In this document: positions 27,318-38,363 of the stretch, in pieces
Position numbering within the stretch: the first letter of the stretch is position 1
How the letters are laid out: each line of letters begins with the position of its first letter
Source: Mucilaginibacter arboris
Lineage (GTDB): Bacteria > Bacteroidota > Bacteroidia > Sphingobacteriales > Sphingobacteriaceae
Length of the DNA stretch: 64,000 nucleotides
Reading direction: 5' to 3'
Assembly: GCF_009754915.1 (NCBI RefSeq)
Contig: NZ_WPIK01000002.1
Span: forward strand, 1 to 64,000
Translations under genes and position numbers: made by a program
Notes under the pieces: generated by a model
Database searches by the model: none
Told to the model about the DNA's origin: nothing
What the model saw: the letters and a program-made list of their open reading frames with translations, nothing else

Positions 27318-27700
27318 AGCTTTTAAACTTTATTTATAGTTACTTTTTTGCCATGTTGCTGATAGCATTGCCTCCCGTGGCATACGTATTTTTTTATAAA
27401 GGGTTAGGCCTGGTGCCGCTTTTTTGGCCTATGTTTTTCATGTTTGCGCTGCTTACATTTCTGGTGTGCTTTTTTACGCTGGCAACCAACCGCAAAGACG
27501 CCCAAAAATCCATTCAGGTGTTTATGGCAGCGAGCATTATTAAGCTACTGGTTTGTTTGTTTTTTGTGTTGATTTACGTGTACCAATATCAGGTAAACCA
27601 TGTGCTTTTTATAGGATGTTTTTTTTATTTATATTTATTAAATACAGCCTTTGAAATTTATGCATTGTTGTGTAACTTGCGCCTCCAAAATCAAAAGTAA
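27314..27700 (+). CDS. Four-helix membrane protein in the ATP synthase operon (AtpI-like)
   Basis: About 128 residues if it starts at TTG 27314, which overlaps the preceding TGA stop (TTGA), or 115 residues from ATG 27353. It has four hydrophobic segments and no enzymatic motif. The layout (two small membrane proteins, then atpB) fits AtpI-type subunit I genes. The TTG start is preferred because it gives a coupled overlap and the product MKLLNFIYSYFF..., but either is possible. Function is inferred from position only. Confidence 0.55.
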   Translation: MKLLNFIYSYFFAMLLIALPPVAYVFFYKGLGLVPLFWPMFFMFALLTFLVCFFTLATNRKDAQKSIQVFMAASIIKLLVCLFFVLIYVYQYQVNHVLFIGCFFYLYLLNTAFEIYALLCNLRLQNQK

Positions 27701-27715
27701 AAATCGCGATAATTA

Positions 27716-29036
<1,321 letters not shown>

Positions 29037-29102
29037 TTGCCTTAAAAGTTGTGTTTGCAGCGGTTGGCGGCAAACACAACTTCTATCATGAATTTTAGTT
29101 GA

Positions 29103-29114
29103 TAAAAACAGTAT
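29103..29114 (+). repeat. Sister 12-bp repeat overlapping the atpF start
   Basis: TAAAAACAGTAT; its last two bases are the first two of the atpF ATG. Preceded by AATTTTAGTTGA. Confidence 0.7.
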
Positions 29115-29622
29115 GGAAGAGTTATTTGACGGTTTATTAAATGATCGGCTGGGTTTTGTAGTTTGGGCAGCAGTTGCATTTTTAATATTATTGGTATTGT
29201 TGGGTAAGTTTGCTTGGAAGCCAATAATGGGCGCAATTTACGAACGCGAAAGGTCTATTGAAGACGCACTGCTTAAAGCAGAAGCAGCTAAAGAAGAAAT
29301 GACACGTTTAACTACTGAAAATGAATCTTTGCTAAAACAGGCCCGTGCAGAACGCGACCAAATTTTAAAAGAAGCCAAACAGGTGAAAGATCATATAATT
29401 GGCGAAGCAAAAGCTGCTGCACAGGCAGAAGGCAACAAAATAATTGAAAAGGCCAAAATGGAAATTAACAACCAAAAAGCTATTGCCATGGCGGATGTTA
29501 AAAACCAGATTGCTACTCTTTCTGTAGATATTGCCGAAAAAATATTACGCAAACAATTTGCCGATCAGCAAAAACAAAACGAATTGGTAACAGACCTTTT
29601 AAAAGAGGTGAAGCTTAACTGA
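29113..29622 (+). CDS. atpF: ATP synthase subunit b
   Basis: A 169-residue peripheral-stalk subunit: one N-terminal membrane helix (LGFVVWAAVAFLILLVLLG) followed by a long charged coiled coil with AKEEMTRLTTENESLLKQARAERDQ-type heptads. It links subunit a to the F1 head. The start overlaps a sister repeat, TAAAAACAGTATG. atpH follows after 54 nt. Confidence 0.94.
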   Translation: MEELFDGLLNDRLGFVVWAAVAFLILLVLLGKFAWKPIMGAIYERERSIEDALLKAEAAKEEMTRLTTENESLLKQARAERDQILKEAKQVKDHIIGEAKAAAQAEGNKIIEKAKMEINNQKAIAMADVKNQIATLSVDIAEKILRKQFADQQKQNELVTDLLKEVKLN

Positions 29623-29676
29623 TTGTTAGTTACAACAAAAGAAATAATATAACGGTAAATTATACCTTCATAAATA

Positions 29677-30237
29677 ATGTCTGAGTTTAAAGTAGCCACA
29701 AGATATGCCAAATCCCTGATCGACCTTGCAGAGGAACAAAACCTGCTGGAAGAGATTAAAACAGATATGGCATTGTTTGTACAAGCCTTAAAAAGCAATA
29801 GTACGCTTAATGCTGTTTTACGCAACCCGATAGTTTCCCCTTTAAAAAAAGTGGCCATTTTAGTTGCTATTTTTTCCGGAAAAGTACAGCCAGCAACCTT
29901 AGAGTTTTTTAAGATCATGGTGAACAAAATGCGTTCAGAAATTTTGTTTGAAACTGCAAAAGAGTTTGTGGAACAATACAATCTTAAAAAAAATATTGTA
30001 AAAGCAGTAATCGTTTCTGCTGTTCCTTTATCAGAAAGTAACCGTAACGAAGCGATGGAAGTTGTTAGAAAAGCTACGGCAGGCGAAGTGCTTTTAGAAG
30101 AAAAAATAGATCCGAAATTAATCGGCGGGTTTATATTAACCGTTGGCGACCGTCAGTTTGATACCAGTATTTCCAGTACTTTAAGTAAGCTTAAAAAGGA
30201 TTTCGATCAAAAATCAGTTACAGAACTGGTTAAATAA
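29677..30237 (+). CDS. atpH: ATP synthase subunit delta
   Basis: A 186-residue subunit of the F1 peripheral connection. It has the N-terminal helical bundle start FKVATRYAKSLIDLAEEQ and the C-terminal signature IDPKLIGGFILTVGDRQFDTSISSTLSKLKKDF. It links the alpha subunits to the b stalk. It precedes atpA by 123 nt, a gap containing a dispersed repeat. Confidence 0.94.
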   Translation: MSEFKVATRYAKSLIDLAEEQNLLEEIKTDMALFVQALKSNSTLNAVLRNPIVSPLKKVAILVAIFSGKVQPATLEFFKIMVNKMRSEILFETAKEFVEQYNLKKNIVKAVIVSAVPLSESNRNEAMEVVRKATAGEVLLEEKIDPKLIGGFILTVGDRQFDTSISSTLSKLKKDFDQKSVTELVK

Positions 30238-30285
30238 TTTTTTTACTTCTTTAGGATAACCAAAGGAGTAAAGAAAAATATAGGG

Positions 30286-30297
30286 TAAAAGAAGTAT
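30286..30297 (+). repeat. Dispersed 12-bp repeat between atpH and atpA
   Basis: An exact TAAAAGAAGTAT (T variant) with an A-rich upstream block, inside an operon gap. Confidence 0.8.
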
Positions 30298-30360
30298 GCC
30301 CGTGAAGGGTTACTTTAAGAAATAGAACTAATTATAAAGAAGTTAAAATAAATTCAAAAA

Positions 30361-31935
30361 ATGGTAGATGTAAGACCAGACGAAGTTTCGGCCATCCTGC
30401 GTCAGCAATTGGCAGGATTTAAGTCAGAATCCGAGTTAGAAGAAGTTGGTACTGTATTACAGATCGGCGATGGTATTGCCCGTGTTTACGGCTTAACCCA
30501 GGTGCAGTCTGGTGAATTGGTTGAATTTGAAAATGGATTGCAAGGTATCGTATTAAACCTGGAAGAAGATAACGTAGGTGTGGTTTTATTAGGGCCTTAC
30601 GATGAAGTAAAAGAAGGCGACACCGTTCACAGAACTAAAAAAATCGCCTCTATTCAGGTAGGTGACGGAATGTTAGGCCGTGTAGTAAATACATTAGGCC
30701 AGCCTATTGACGGTAAAGGGCCAATTGCCGGTAAAACCTATGAAATGCCTTTGGAGCGTAAAGCACCAGGCGTTATTTACCGTCAGCCAGTAACAGAGCC
30801 TCTACAAACTGGAATCAAAGCAATTGATGCAATGATCCCGATTGGCCGCGGCCAACGTGAATTGGTTATTGGCGACAGGCAAACTGGTAAAACAGCAGTA
30901 TGTATTGATACCATCATCAACCAAAAAGAATTTTATGAAGCCGGTCAGCCCGTATATTGTATTTATGTAGCCTGCGGACAAAAAAATTCTACTGTTGCTA
31001 ATATCGTAAGGGTACTGGAAGAAAATGGTGCAATGCCTTATAGTATTGTAGTTGCCGCTTCTGCTGCAGACCCTGCGCCGATGCAGTTTTTTGCTCCTTT
31101 TGCCGGTGCAGCTATTGGCGAGTTTTTCCGTGATACCGGCCGTCCGGCATTAATTGTTTATGATGATCTTTCTAAACAGGCAGTAGCTTACCGCGAGGTT
31201 TCTTTGCTGTTGCGCCGTCCGCCAGGCCGTGAGGCTTATCCTGGAGATGTATTTTATCTGCACTCCCGTTTGCTGGAACGTGCTGCAAAAATTAACGCGA
31301 ACGATGCGATTGCCAAAGCCATGAATGATTTGCCTGAATCAATCAGGAGTATTGTAAAAGGCGGCGGTTCTTTAACAGCTTTGCCGATTATTGAAACACA
31401 GGCCGGAGACGTTTCTGCTTATATCCCAACCAATGTAATTTCTATTACAGATGGCCAGATTTTCCTGGAATCTAATTTGTTTAATGCCGGTGTTCGTCCT
31501 GCCATCAACGTAGGTATTTCTGTATCTCGGGTAGGAGGTAACGCACAAATTAAATCCATGAAAAAAGTGGCTGGTACTTTAAAGTTAGACCAGGCCCAAT
31601 ACCGCGAGTTGGAAGCTTTCTCCAAGTTTGGTTCTGACCTGGATGCAGCTACTAAAACCGTGTTAGATAAAGGTTCCCGTAACGTAGAAATATTAAAGCA
31701 AGCTCAGTTTGCACCGGTTCCGGTAGAAAAACAAGTAGCTATTATTTATCTGGGTACTAAAAACCTGATGCGTAACGTGCCGGTAAACCGGGTAAGAGAG
31801 TTTGAAGCAGAATTTACCAGCCAGTTAGAATTACGCCATCCGGAAGTATTAGCTGCTTTAAAAGCAGGTAAATTAGATGATGCTACAACCAGCGTGCTCG
31901 AAACTGTAGCAAAAGAACTGTCTGCTAATTATTAA
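30361..31935 (+). CDS. atpA: ATP synthase subunit alpha
   Basis: A 524-residue F1 alpha subunit, full length. It has the Walker A GDRQTGKT, the signature block with [17 protein letters not shown], and [25 protein letters not shown]. It binds non-catalytic nucleotide in the F1 head. The catalytic beta subunit (atpD) and epsilon (atpC) are not in the window, so they are encoded elsewhere, as in many Bacteroidota. Confidence 0.98.
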   Translation: MVDVRPDEVSAILRQQLAGFKSESELEEVGTVLQIGDGIARVYGLTQVQSGELVEFENGLQGIVLNLEEDNVGVVLLGPYDEVKEGDTVHRTKKIASIQVGDGMLGRVVNTLGQPIDGKGPIAGKTYEMPLERKAPGVIYRQPVTEPLQTGIKAIDAMIPIGRGQRELVIGDRQTGKTAVCIDTIINQKEFYEAGQPVYCIYVACGQKNSTVANIVRVLEENGAMPYSIVVAASAADPAPMQFFAPFAGAAIGEFFRDTGRPALIVYDDLSKQAVAYREVSLLLRRPPGREAYPGDVFYLHSRLLERAAKINANDAIAKAMNDLPESIRSIVKGGGSLTALPIIETQAGDVSAYIPTNVISITDGQIFLESNLFNAGVRPAINVGISVSRVGGNAQIKSMKKVAGTLKLDQAQYRELEAFSKFGSDLDAATKTVLDKGSRNVEILKQAQFAPVPVEKQVAIIYLGTKNLMRNVPVNRVREFEAEFTSQLELRHPEVLAALKAGKLDDATTSVLETVAKELSANY

Positions 31936-32035
31936 TTTAGAAGTATCAAGTATAAAGTATCAGGTAGCAAGCAATTAGTTCTAATAGAAATATATAGTCT
32001 GAATACTTGCTACTGAATACTCACTACTCTATAGA

Positions 32036-32920
32036 ATGGCCAATTTAAAAGAAGTAAGAAACCGGATTACGTCCGTATCATCAACGCAGCAAATTACCAA
32101 AGCCATGAAAATGGTTTCGGCAGCCAAACTAAAGCGTGCAACTAATGCCATTGTGCAAATGCGCCCTTATGCGGATAAGCTGAACGAAATCCTGGCTAAT
32201 CTTTCTGCAACTTTAGAGGATGCTGCATCTCCTTATATGCAGGTACGCGAACCTGTTCGTGTACTCATTGTAACTGTTACTTCTAACCGGGGTTTGGCTG
32301 GTGCATTTAATGCCAACGTAATTAAAGCAGCCAACAATTTAGTGGCCGAAAAATATGCAGGGCAATTAAGGGCTAATAATGTTTTTGTAGTAGCCATCGG
32401 CAAAAAAGCGCAGGAATATTATGAGCGTAGAAAGTATAAGGTAATTGGCAATAATAATGAACTGTTTAGCGAACTGAATTTTGAGAACGCTTCTGTAATT
32501 ACAGAAGCAATTATGCAAGGTTTTAGAAACGGGGATTATGACCGCGTAGAACTGGTTTACAATCATTTCAGGAATGCTGCCGTACAATATATTGTTACCG
32601 AACAATTGTTGCCTGTAGCTAAACCTGATAAAAAAGAGGCGGTAAAAACAGCACAGGTAGATTATATCCTGGAACCTTCTCAGAAAGAAATTGTAACAGA
32701 ACTTATCCCTAAAAACATCAAAGTACAATTGTACAAGGCTGTTTTGGATTCTCATGCTTCAGAGCATGGTGCCAGGATGACAGCAATGGATAAAGCAACT
32801 GAAAATGCCGGAGATTTGTTAAAAGCGTTAAAACTTTCGTACAACCAGGCGCGTCAAGCTGCTATTACAACCGAGCTGACCGAAATTGTTAGTGGTGCGG
32901 CAGCCTTATCTAACGGCTAA
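32036..32920 (+). CDS. atpG: ATP synthase subunit gamma
   Basis: A 294-residue central-shaft subunit. The conserved N-terminal coiled coil is MANLKEVRNRITSVSSTQQITKAMKMVSAAKL, and the matching C-terminal helix is ARMTAMDKATENAGDLLKALKLSYNQARQAAITTEL. It is the last gene of the operon and is followed by an intrinsic terminator at 32944. Confidence 0.97.
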   Translation: MANLKEVRNRITSVSSTQQITKAMKMVSAAKLKRATNAIVQMRPYADKLNEILANLSATLEDAASPYMQVREPVRVLIVTVTSNRGLAGAFNANVIKAANNLVAEKYAGQLRANNVFVVAIGKKAQEYYERRKYKVIGNNNELFSELNFENASVITEAIMQGFRNGDYDRVELVYNHFRNAAVQYIVTEQLLPVAKPDKKEAVKTAQVDYILEPSQKEIVTELIPKNIKVQLYKAVLDSHASEHGARMTAMDKATENAGDLLKALKLSYNQARQAAITTELTEIVSGAAALSNG

Positions 32921-32943
32921 TAATACGCTCCTGTTATAAGCTT

Positions 32944-32970
32944 AAAAAACCCGGTTTAGCCGGGTTTTTT
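32944..32970 (+). terminator. Intrinsic terminator of the ATP synthase operon
   Basis: A perfect 11-bp stem, AAAAAACCCGG with CCGGGTTTTTT, around a 5-nt loop. The U tract is part of the stem. It lies 24 nt after the atpG stop. Confidence 0.9.
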
Positions 32971-32975
32971 GTTTG

Positions 32976-32987
32976 ATGCTTCTTTTA
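32976..32987 (-). repeat. Dispersed 12-bp repeat just after the atp terminator
   Basis: An exact ATGCTTCTTTTA, six bases past the terminator. Confidence 0.8.
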
Positions 32988-33064
32988 CGGCATGTTTTTG
33001 ATCAAATGCAAAATCAAAATTTTGCAAAAACCTGTTTTCTGTTTTTCACTTTCAGCAAAATGCT

Positions 33065-33072
33065 TACTTTTG
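33065..33072 (+). promoter_or_regulatory. -7 box of the small membrane protein gene
   Basis: TACTTTTG matches TAnnTTTG, 24 nt before the ATG at 33097. Confidence 0.45.
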
Positions 33073-33096
33073 AAAGCAAATTAATTGTATTTAAAC

Positions 33097-33285
33097 ATGA
33101 ATAAATCGGCTACAGCAAACGATACACGGAATTATATTATCTTAACAATCAGTATTTTTATTGGACTTTTTGGGGTGTATTTCCGTTTTTTAGGTGATGG
33201 TTTTTTCTATAATACTGTTTCTAATGTCATTTTGATTGTTGGTATCATCGTTTGTTTGCGCATGGTTTTTACCATATTAAAATAA
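33097..33285 (+). CDS. Small membrane protein of unknown function
   Basis: A 62-residue protein with two predicted membrane helices (about 14-34 and 40-60). An upstream in-frame ATG at 33085 would add four residues; 33097 is preferred because of its spacing from a good -7 box. I do not recognise a family. It stands between the atp operon and gldB, convergent with gldB, and a dispersed repeat begins directly after its stop codon. Confidence 0.55.
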   Translation: MNKSATANDTRNYIILTISIFIGLFGVYFRFLGDGFFYNTVSNVILIVGIIVCLRMVFTILK

Positions 33286-33297
33286 ATGCTTCTTTTA
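33286..33297 (-). repeat. Dispersed 12-bp repeat abutting a stop codon
   Basis: An exact ATGCTTCTTTTA beginning at the base after the TAA of the small membrane protein gene, followed by CCGCCTAAAAAACAG, in the gap to convergent gldB. Confidence 0.8.
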
Positions 33298-33318
33298 CCG
33301 CCTAAAAAACAGTAACGT

Positions 33319-34365
33319 TTATTTAGGCCGGTATTTAGAACGGTCCAATATTTTCTGTTCGTCCCGATCAGCCATTAACTCCTGTAAAGATACTTTCGGG
33401 TTTTTATCCATGTATTGTTTTACAATCTGCCAACCAGTCCAAACTGCTAGTTTTGGTGCCGAATTATTATGATCGCCCAAACCTGGCGTAAAAGGTGCTT
33501 CTGTTAAATATTTCTGAATTTTCTGGTAATCACTTTCATAAAGTAAATTGTCCTCCAGAAAATATCCCCATAAATTTGCTTCGTTGTCTTTGCACCATTT
33601 TAACTGCTGATTCGTATAACCAATCTTAGTAGAATCAGGCACATCAGGCAGTATCTGGTCCATAAAATACATCATTTTGCCATTATAAACCATTCTCGAA
33701 AGCAGTGTTTTGTCGTCATCTGCATTTTCTTCAAACATATCTTCCCGTGCAATACTTTCAATTACACGCGGAACCATATTGTCCGGCGTAAAGCGGCGTG
33801 AAATATAATGCGGAAATTCTTCAATCAAGGCAGGATAAAATTTAGAATCAGCACCTAGAAAAAGGTCTAAACCAATGGCAAAATAGTTATTTCCGATAGA
33901 GCTTTGTGCCTGAAAACCAGAAAAATAAGCATAAACACGCGGTAATTTTTTCTGCGGATAATAATATTTAATGTGCTTAAAAGCATCAGTCAGTTCGGCT
34001 TCCTGTTTATCTAAATTTGGGTAAACAGAATCAACCTCATGCTTTAAATCAGCATAAGATTTAGCTTTAAAAACCATTCTTAAATTAGCGAAATAAGCGG
34101 TATCATTTGTAGTTCCGGCATTTAAAATCCGCTCTATAAAATCATTATAAAAAATGCCGTAATGCTGTTGCAATTGCCGGGCTTTAGTTTGATAATTACT
34201 GGTTCTAAACCCGTCAAAATCATGGTCAAAGCGTTCAATTTTTACGTTGAGGTCAATGCCGCTGACATCAATTTTATCTTTTCTTTTACAGGAAGCAAGG
34301 AAAACACAAATCAGAAAAAATAGATAGATTTGTTTTTTCAGGGTTTGAGAAACAGTTAGGCTCAT
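33319..34365 (-). CDS. gldB: GldB-type gliding motility lipoprotein
   Basis: A 348-residue lipoprotein with lipobox LASC (Cys26). The mature start, KIDVSGIDLNVKIERFDHDF, and the block YFAIGLDLFLGADSKFYP are characteristic of GldB, an essential gliding protein of Flavobacterium whose biochemical role is not known. It is divergent from nadE (69-nt gap), a neighbourhood I have seen in other Bacteroidota. Its presence with gldKLMN and sprE suggests shared machinery; it does not prove that the organism glides. Confidence 0.85.
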   Translation of the reverse strand: MSLTVSQTLKKQIYLFFLICVFLASCKRKDKIDVSGIDLNVKIERFDHDFDGFRTSNYQTKARQLQQHYGIFYNDFIERILNAGTTNDTAYFANLRMVFKAKSYADLKHEVDSVYPNLDKQEAELTDAFKHIKYYYPQKKLPRVYAYFSGFQAQSSIGNNYFAIGLDLFLGADSKFYPALIEEFPHYISRRFTPDNMVPRVIESIAREDMFEENADDDKTLLSRMVYNGKMMYFMDQILPDVPDSTKIGYTNQQLKWCKDNEANLWGYFLEDNLLYESDYQKIQKYLTEAPFTPGLGDHNNSAPKLAVWTGWQIVKQYMDKNPKVSLQELMADRDEQKILDRSKYRPK

Positions 34366-34434
34366 ATCGAACGAAAATAAATTTTTTAATCTGTAATACG
34401 CTATAATTGCTGTTACAGATACATTTTTTACTTT

Positions 34435-36096
34435 ATGAAAATTGCTTTAGCACAGCTTAATTACCATATAGGTAATTTTGAAGCCAATACCAATAAAATA
34501 ATTTCGACGATAAAAGAAGCACAGGCAAACGCAGCAGATTTGGTTGTTTTTGCAGAATTATGTATCAGCGGTTATCCTGCACGTGATTTTCTGGAATTTA
34601 CCGAGTTTATTGCTTTATGCGATGCTTCGGCAAAGCAAATTGCATCAGTTTGTCAAGATATAGCATGTATTATCGGTTTGCCAACTGTAAATTCTTCTCC
34701 CGAAGGAAAAGACCTTTACAATTCTGCTTATTTCCTTGAAAATGGTACGGTAAAAGCAGTAGCAAACAAAGCACTGCTGCCCAATTATGATGTGTTTGAC
34801 GAGTACCGCTACTTTGAACCCGCAACTGATTTCCATTGCATTGATTTTAAAGGCCAGCGTATTGCGTTAACTATTTGTGAGGATTTGTGGAACAACATCG
34901 ATGATCCGTTGTACCGGACACGGCCGATGGATGTTTTGATTCAGCAGCGGCCTGATCTGATGATTAACATTGCAGCTTCGCCTTTTGCTGTAAACCACGA
35001 TCAGGAGCGGATGGAGGTGTTAAGTTACAACGCCAAAAAATACCATCTGCCATTGTTGTACGTAAACCATATAGGCGCACAAACCGAACTGATTTTTGAT
35101 GGTGGCTCGATGGTTTATGATGCAAAAGGACAAATTGTAGATGAACTGGATTATTTTAAAGAACAGGTTGCTTACTACAACATCGAAAAAATAGGGGTAA
35201 AAGAAGTATCCATCCAAGGTGAAAAACCGTTTACGCCGGATGTATCAAGAATGGCTAAGATTGAACAAATTCACCAGGCTTTGATTTTGGGAATTCGTGA
35301 CTATTTTAAAAAATCCGGTTTTACAAAAGCTACGCTTGGGCTTTCCGGTGGGATAGATTCTGCCTTGGTTTGCGTATTGGCTTGCGGAGCATTAGGCGCA
35401 GAAAACGTAATGGCTGTGTTGCTGCCTTCGGCTTATTCTTCCGATCATTCCATCAAGGATGCAGAAGATTTGGTAAAAAACTTAGGTTGTATGAGCCAGA
35501 CTGTAGCCATAAAAGCAATTACAAATTCTTTTGAAAATGCTTTAGAACCACAATTTGCCGGTTTGCCTTTTAACATTGCGGAAGAAAATATCCAGTCGCG
35601 CAGCCGTGCTGTTATTTTAATGGCGATGTGCAACAAATTCGGCTACATCTTATTAAACACTTCCAACAAAAGTGAAGCTGCCGTTGGTTACGGAACTTTA
35701 TATGGCGATATGTGCGGCGGAATTTCTGTTTTAGGCGATGTTTATAAAACGCAGGTTTACGAACTGGCGAATCACATCAACCGTGAAAAAGAAATTATCC
35801 CTCAAAATTCTATAGTAAAACCACCATCAGCAGAATTACGTCCCGGACAAAAAGATTCTGATTCTTTGCCTGAGTACGACGTACTGGATAGGATTTTAAA
35901 AGAATATATCGAATTCCGGAAATCATCTACCAGTATTATTGCTGCCGGTTTTGAAGAAGCTGTAGTGCGAAAAGTAATTCGTTTGGTTAATATATCAGAA
36001 CATAAACGTTACCAAACGCCACCAATTTTACGTGTTTCTGCCAAGGCATTTGGTATGGGTAGAAGGATGCCGATTGTTGGAAAGTATTTATCGTAA
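34435..36096 (+). CDS. nadE: Glutamine-dependent NAD+ synthetase
   Basis: A 553-residue two-domain enzyme. The N-terminal nitrilase-type glutaminase domain has E41, K112 and C148 (LTICEDLWN), and the C-terminal synthetase domain has the ATP P-loop SGGIDS (304-309) and LLNTSNKSEAAVGYGTLYGDM. It makes NAD+ from deamido-NAD+, ATP and glutamine in the cytoplasm. Two repeats lie inside: 34511-34522 (one mismatch, IKEA) and 35198-35209 (VKEV). The 239-nt gap after the gene shows nothing recognisable. Confidence 0.97.
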   Translation: MKIALAQLNYHIGNFEANTNKIISTIKEAQANAADLVVFAELCISGYPARDFLEFTEFIALCDASAKQIASVCQDIACIIGLPTVNSSPEGKDLYNSAYFLENGTVKAVANKALLPNYDVFDEYRYFEPATDFHCIDFKGQRIALTICEDLWNNIDDPLYRTRPMDVLIQQRPDLMINIAASPFAVNHDQERMEVLSYNAKKYHLPLLYVNHIGAQTELIFDGGSMVYDAKGQIVDELDYFKEQVAYYNIEKIGVKEVSIQGEKPFTPDVSRMAKIEQIHQALILGIRDYFKKSGFTKATLGLSGGIDSALVCVLACGALGAENVMAVLLPSAYSSDHSIKDAEDLVKNLGCMSQTVAIKAITNSFENALEPQFAGLPFNIAEENIQSRSRAVILMAMCNKFGYILLNTSNKSEAAVGYGTLYGDMCGGISVLGDVYKTQVYELANHINREKEIIPQNSIVKPPSAELRPGQKDSDSLPEYDVLDRILKEYIEFRKSSTSIIAAGFEEAVVRKVIRLVNISEHKRYQTPPILRVSAKAFGMGRRMPIVGKYLS

Positions 36097-36335
36097 GAAA
36101 TTTTAGTTGATTTAAGCTATAATTTAGACAAAAAAGATAGGCCGTTTGACCCAATAAAGTCTCCTGTTGAACACTTCCCGTAACTGATGTTTCCCGCTTC
36201 GTTTGGTACCTGCTTTTTAACTTTTGATGCGAATGATTATCCTTTATCGCAAAAAAATCAGGACTGGTCTAATATTATCCATCGTTTATCTCATATTTAA
36301 AATTAGGGTTAAGTATTCACTTACCTTTATTTTCG

Positions 36336-37451
36336 ATGGCACTTAAAAGATTTTATTCCGGCAAAATTCAGCATCCTGCAATTCACATATTCTTTTGGGT
36401 GCTTGTTATCATTTCGCCTTATTTGTTTCGTAACCCAAATACTTACCAAGGCATTAGCCCGTGGCAGTATAAACTCATTATTAACAACATATTACTGGCA
36501 ACCTGCTTTTATTTCAATGCTTATTTATTGTATCCTCAGCTTTATAAGCAAAAAAAACTATTTCTGTATGTACTATCTCTTGTTTTTACTGTGGCAGTTG
36601 TGATGTACTTCTCGCGTTTGATCGATCAGTTGCTTTTTCCCTTTACGCGGGCAGGCTTCCATCATTTTGGAAAGGAAAACAGCCATAATTTACCCGGGGG
36701 AAGATTTCATTTCCGGCCAGAACATAGTGGGTTTGACCGGGGATGGTTCGGCTGGTATTTTACCAATATGATTACCTACCTTTTTATTATGGGCATAAGC
36801 TTTAGTTACCGGATCATCATCGATAATGCCAAGCAGGAAAAAACCAGAAAAGAAAAGGAGAATGAGAACCTGAAAACAGAGCTCAGTTTTCTGCGCTCGC
36901 AGGTAAGTCCGCATTTTATGTTCAACACGCTGAACACCTTGGTACTTTTCGCACGTAAAAAATCTGATATGTTGGAGCCTTCCCTCATAGAATTATCTAA
37001 ATTAATGCGATATATGCTGTATGAGAATGATGAGGAACGTGTTCTGTTATCCAGAGAGGTGGAATATTTAAAAAGTTATATTTCGTTGCAAATGCTGCGT
37101 TTTGAAGATGACCTGAGATTAAATTTTGATACTCCAGACCGGCTCGACACTTATTACATTGAGCCAATGCTATTGACGCCGTTTGTAGAGAATGCCTTTA
37201 AACATGGCGTAGGAATGGTTAAAGGCCCTCAAATTAAAATTACGCTATCTGTAAATGAGATTACTGGCTGGCTCTCTTTCGAGGTAATAAATACGATTGC
37301 ACCGCCACAAGATACAAAAGATAGTAGTTCCGGAATAGGTTTGACTAATGTACGCCGGAGGCTTGATTTACTCTATCCCAATAACTATAACTTGAGTATA
37401 AGTGAGAAGGATGAAATGCATATAGCTCGTTTAAAACTTAAACTAAAATGA
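36336..37451 (+). CDS. LytS-type sensor histidine kinase
   Basis: A 371-residue kinase with about four membrane helices in residues 15-160 and a His_kinase domain: phosphoacceptor H193 in QVSPHFMFNTLNTL, and N-box FVENAFKHG with N286. An extracytoplasmic loop (about 105-140) carries H109, H110, H117, H125 and H130, unusual for this family, and could bind a metal. Its response regulator starts one base after its stop. It likely controls the secreted/outer-membrane pair downstream. Confidence 0.9.
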   Translation: MALKRFYSGKIQHPAIHIFFWVLVIISPYLFRNPNTYQGISPWQYKLIINNILLATCFYFNAYLLYPQLYKQKKLFLYVLSLVFTVAVVMYFSRLIDQLLFPFTRAGFHHFGKENSHNLPGGRFHFRPEHSGFDRGWFGWYFTNMITYLFIMGISFSYRIIIDNAKQEKTRKEKENENLKTELSFLRSQVSPHFMFNTLNTLVLFARKKSDMLEPSLIELSKLMRYMLYENDEERVLLSREVEYLKSYISLQMLRFEDDLRLNFDTPDRLDTYYIEPMLLTPFVENAFKHGVGMVKGPQIKITLSVNEITGWLSFEVINTIAPPQDTKDSSSGIGLTNVRRRLDLLYPNNYNLSISEKDEMHIARLKLKLK

Positions 37452-37452
37452 A

Positions 37453-38187
37453 ATGATACGCTGTTTATTAATCGACGACGAGAAGTTTGCATTGGAACTT
37501 ATGGAAGATAATATCCAGAAAGTGCCGTTTATCCAGTTGATGGGTAAATGTAAAAATGCAATGGAGGCGATGGATTTTTTGCAAAGAGAACAAGTTGACC
37601 TTATTTTTTTGGACGTGCAGATGCCAGGTATCTCAGGCATTCAATTTTTAAACAGCTTAACCAATCCGCCGCTGGTTATTTTGGTAACGGCTTATAATCA
37701 TTACGCTATAGATGGTTTTAATTTAGATGTGTTAGATTATCTGCTTAAACCAGTTGCATTTGAACGCTTTTTAAAGGCCGTGAACAAAGCCCATGAACTG
37801 ATGAGTTTGCGTCAGCAGCAAAAAGGTTTTCCTCCTGTAAAAACCCCTGCTGAGCCTGATTACCTTTTTGTTAATGCCGATTATTCTGTAGTGCGTATAA
37901 ATATACCGGAAATTCTTTATGTGGAGGGTTTAAAGGACTACATCAAGATCTATCTGGAGAATTCGCCAAAACCAATCATCACCCGGTTGAGCATGCGTTT
38001 TATGGAAGAAAAATTACCGGTGGAAAGGTTTGCAAGGGTACATAAATCGTTCATTATTTCGCTGGATAAAGTTAGCGCATTTAAAAAAAACCGTATCATG
38101 ATCAAGGAGATAGAAATACCTGTAAGTGATAACTATAAAGATAAAATATTGGCTTACATTGGGCATCAGGAGCCCAAAAATGATTAA
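37453..38187 (+). CDS. LytTR-family response regulator
   Basis: A 244-residue regulator: receiver domain (D8, D9, phosphoacceptor D54 in LIFLDVQMPG, K99) and LytTR DNA-binding domain (about 140-240, with VEGLKDYIKIYLE and RFARVHKSFIISLDKV). It pairs with the kinase one base upstream. Such regulators bind direct-repeat sites upstream of target genes; I did not find a clear pair of sites, but the 176-nt gap before the next gene contains an inverted-repeat element at 38221-38309. Confidence 0.93.
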   Translation: MIRCLLIDDEKFALELMEDNIQKVPFIQLMGKCKNAMEAMDFLQREQVDLIFLDVQMPGISGIQFLNSLTNPPLVILVTAYNHYAIDGFNLDVLDYLLKPVAFERFLKAVNKAHELMSLRQQQKGFPPVKTPAEPDYLFVNADYSVVRINIPEILYVEGLKDYIKIYLENSPKPIITRLSMRFMEEKLPVERFARVHKSFIISLDKVSAFKKNRIMIKEIEIPVSDNYKDKILAYIGHQEPKND

Positions 38188-38220
38188 GATATGGTTTGAA
38201 TTTTTAGTTGAAATATCATG

Positions 38221-38309
38221 ATGCTTCTTTTATCACCTAAATATTATCAAGGTTCTAAACAATAAAAATAACTTCCGGACCGCATATTTTTAGGCGATAA
38301 AAGAAGTAT
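38221..38309. repeat. Inverted pair of dispersed repeats, element A (89 bp)
   Basis: Left arm ATGCTTCTTTTATCACCTAA (38221-38240) and right arm TAGGCGATAAAAGAAGTAT (38291-38309) are nearly exact reverse complements, separated by about 50 nt. It lies in the gap between the response regulator and the secreted-protein gene. Element B at 42389 shares the left arm. Confidence 0.75.
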
Positions 38310-38363
38310 AAAATAATCGGACAAAATTAAAATAAGCCCTAAATAAAATTAAAACTCTGACAA

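Noticed and set aside
29370-29385. TTAAAAGAAGCCA in atpF and TAAAAGAAGTAA at 32046 in atpG
   Set aside because: One-mismatch matches in conserved, Lys/Glu-rich protein segments (ILKEAKQ and NLKEVRN), likely by codon chance.
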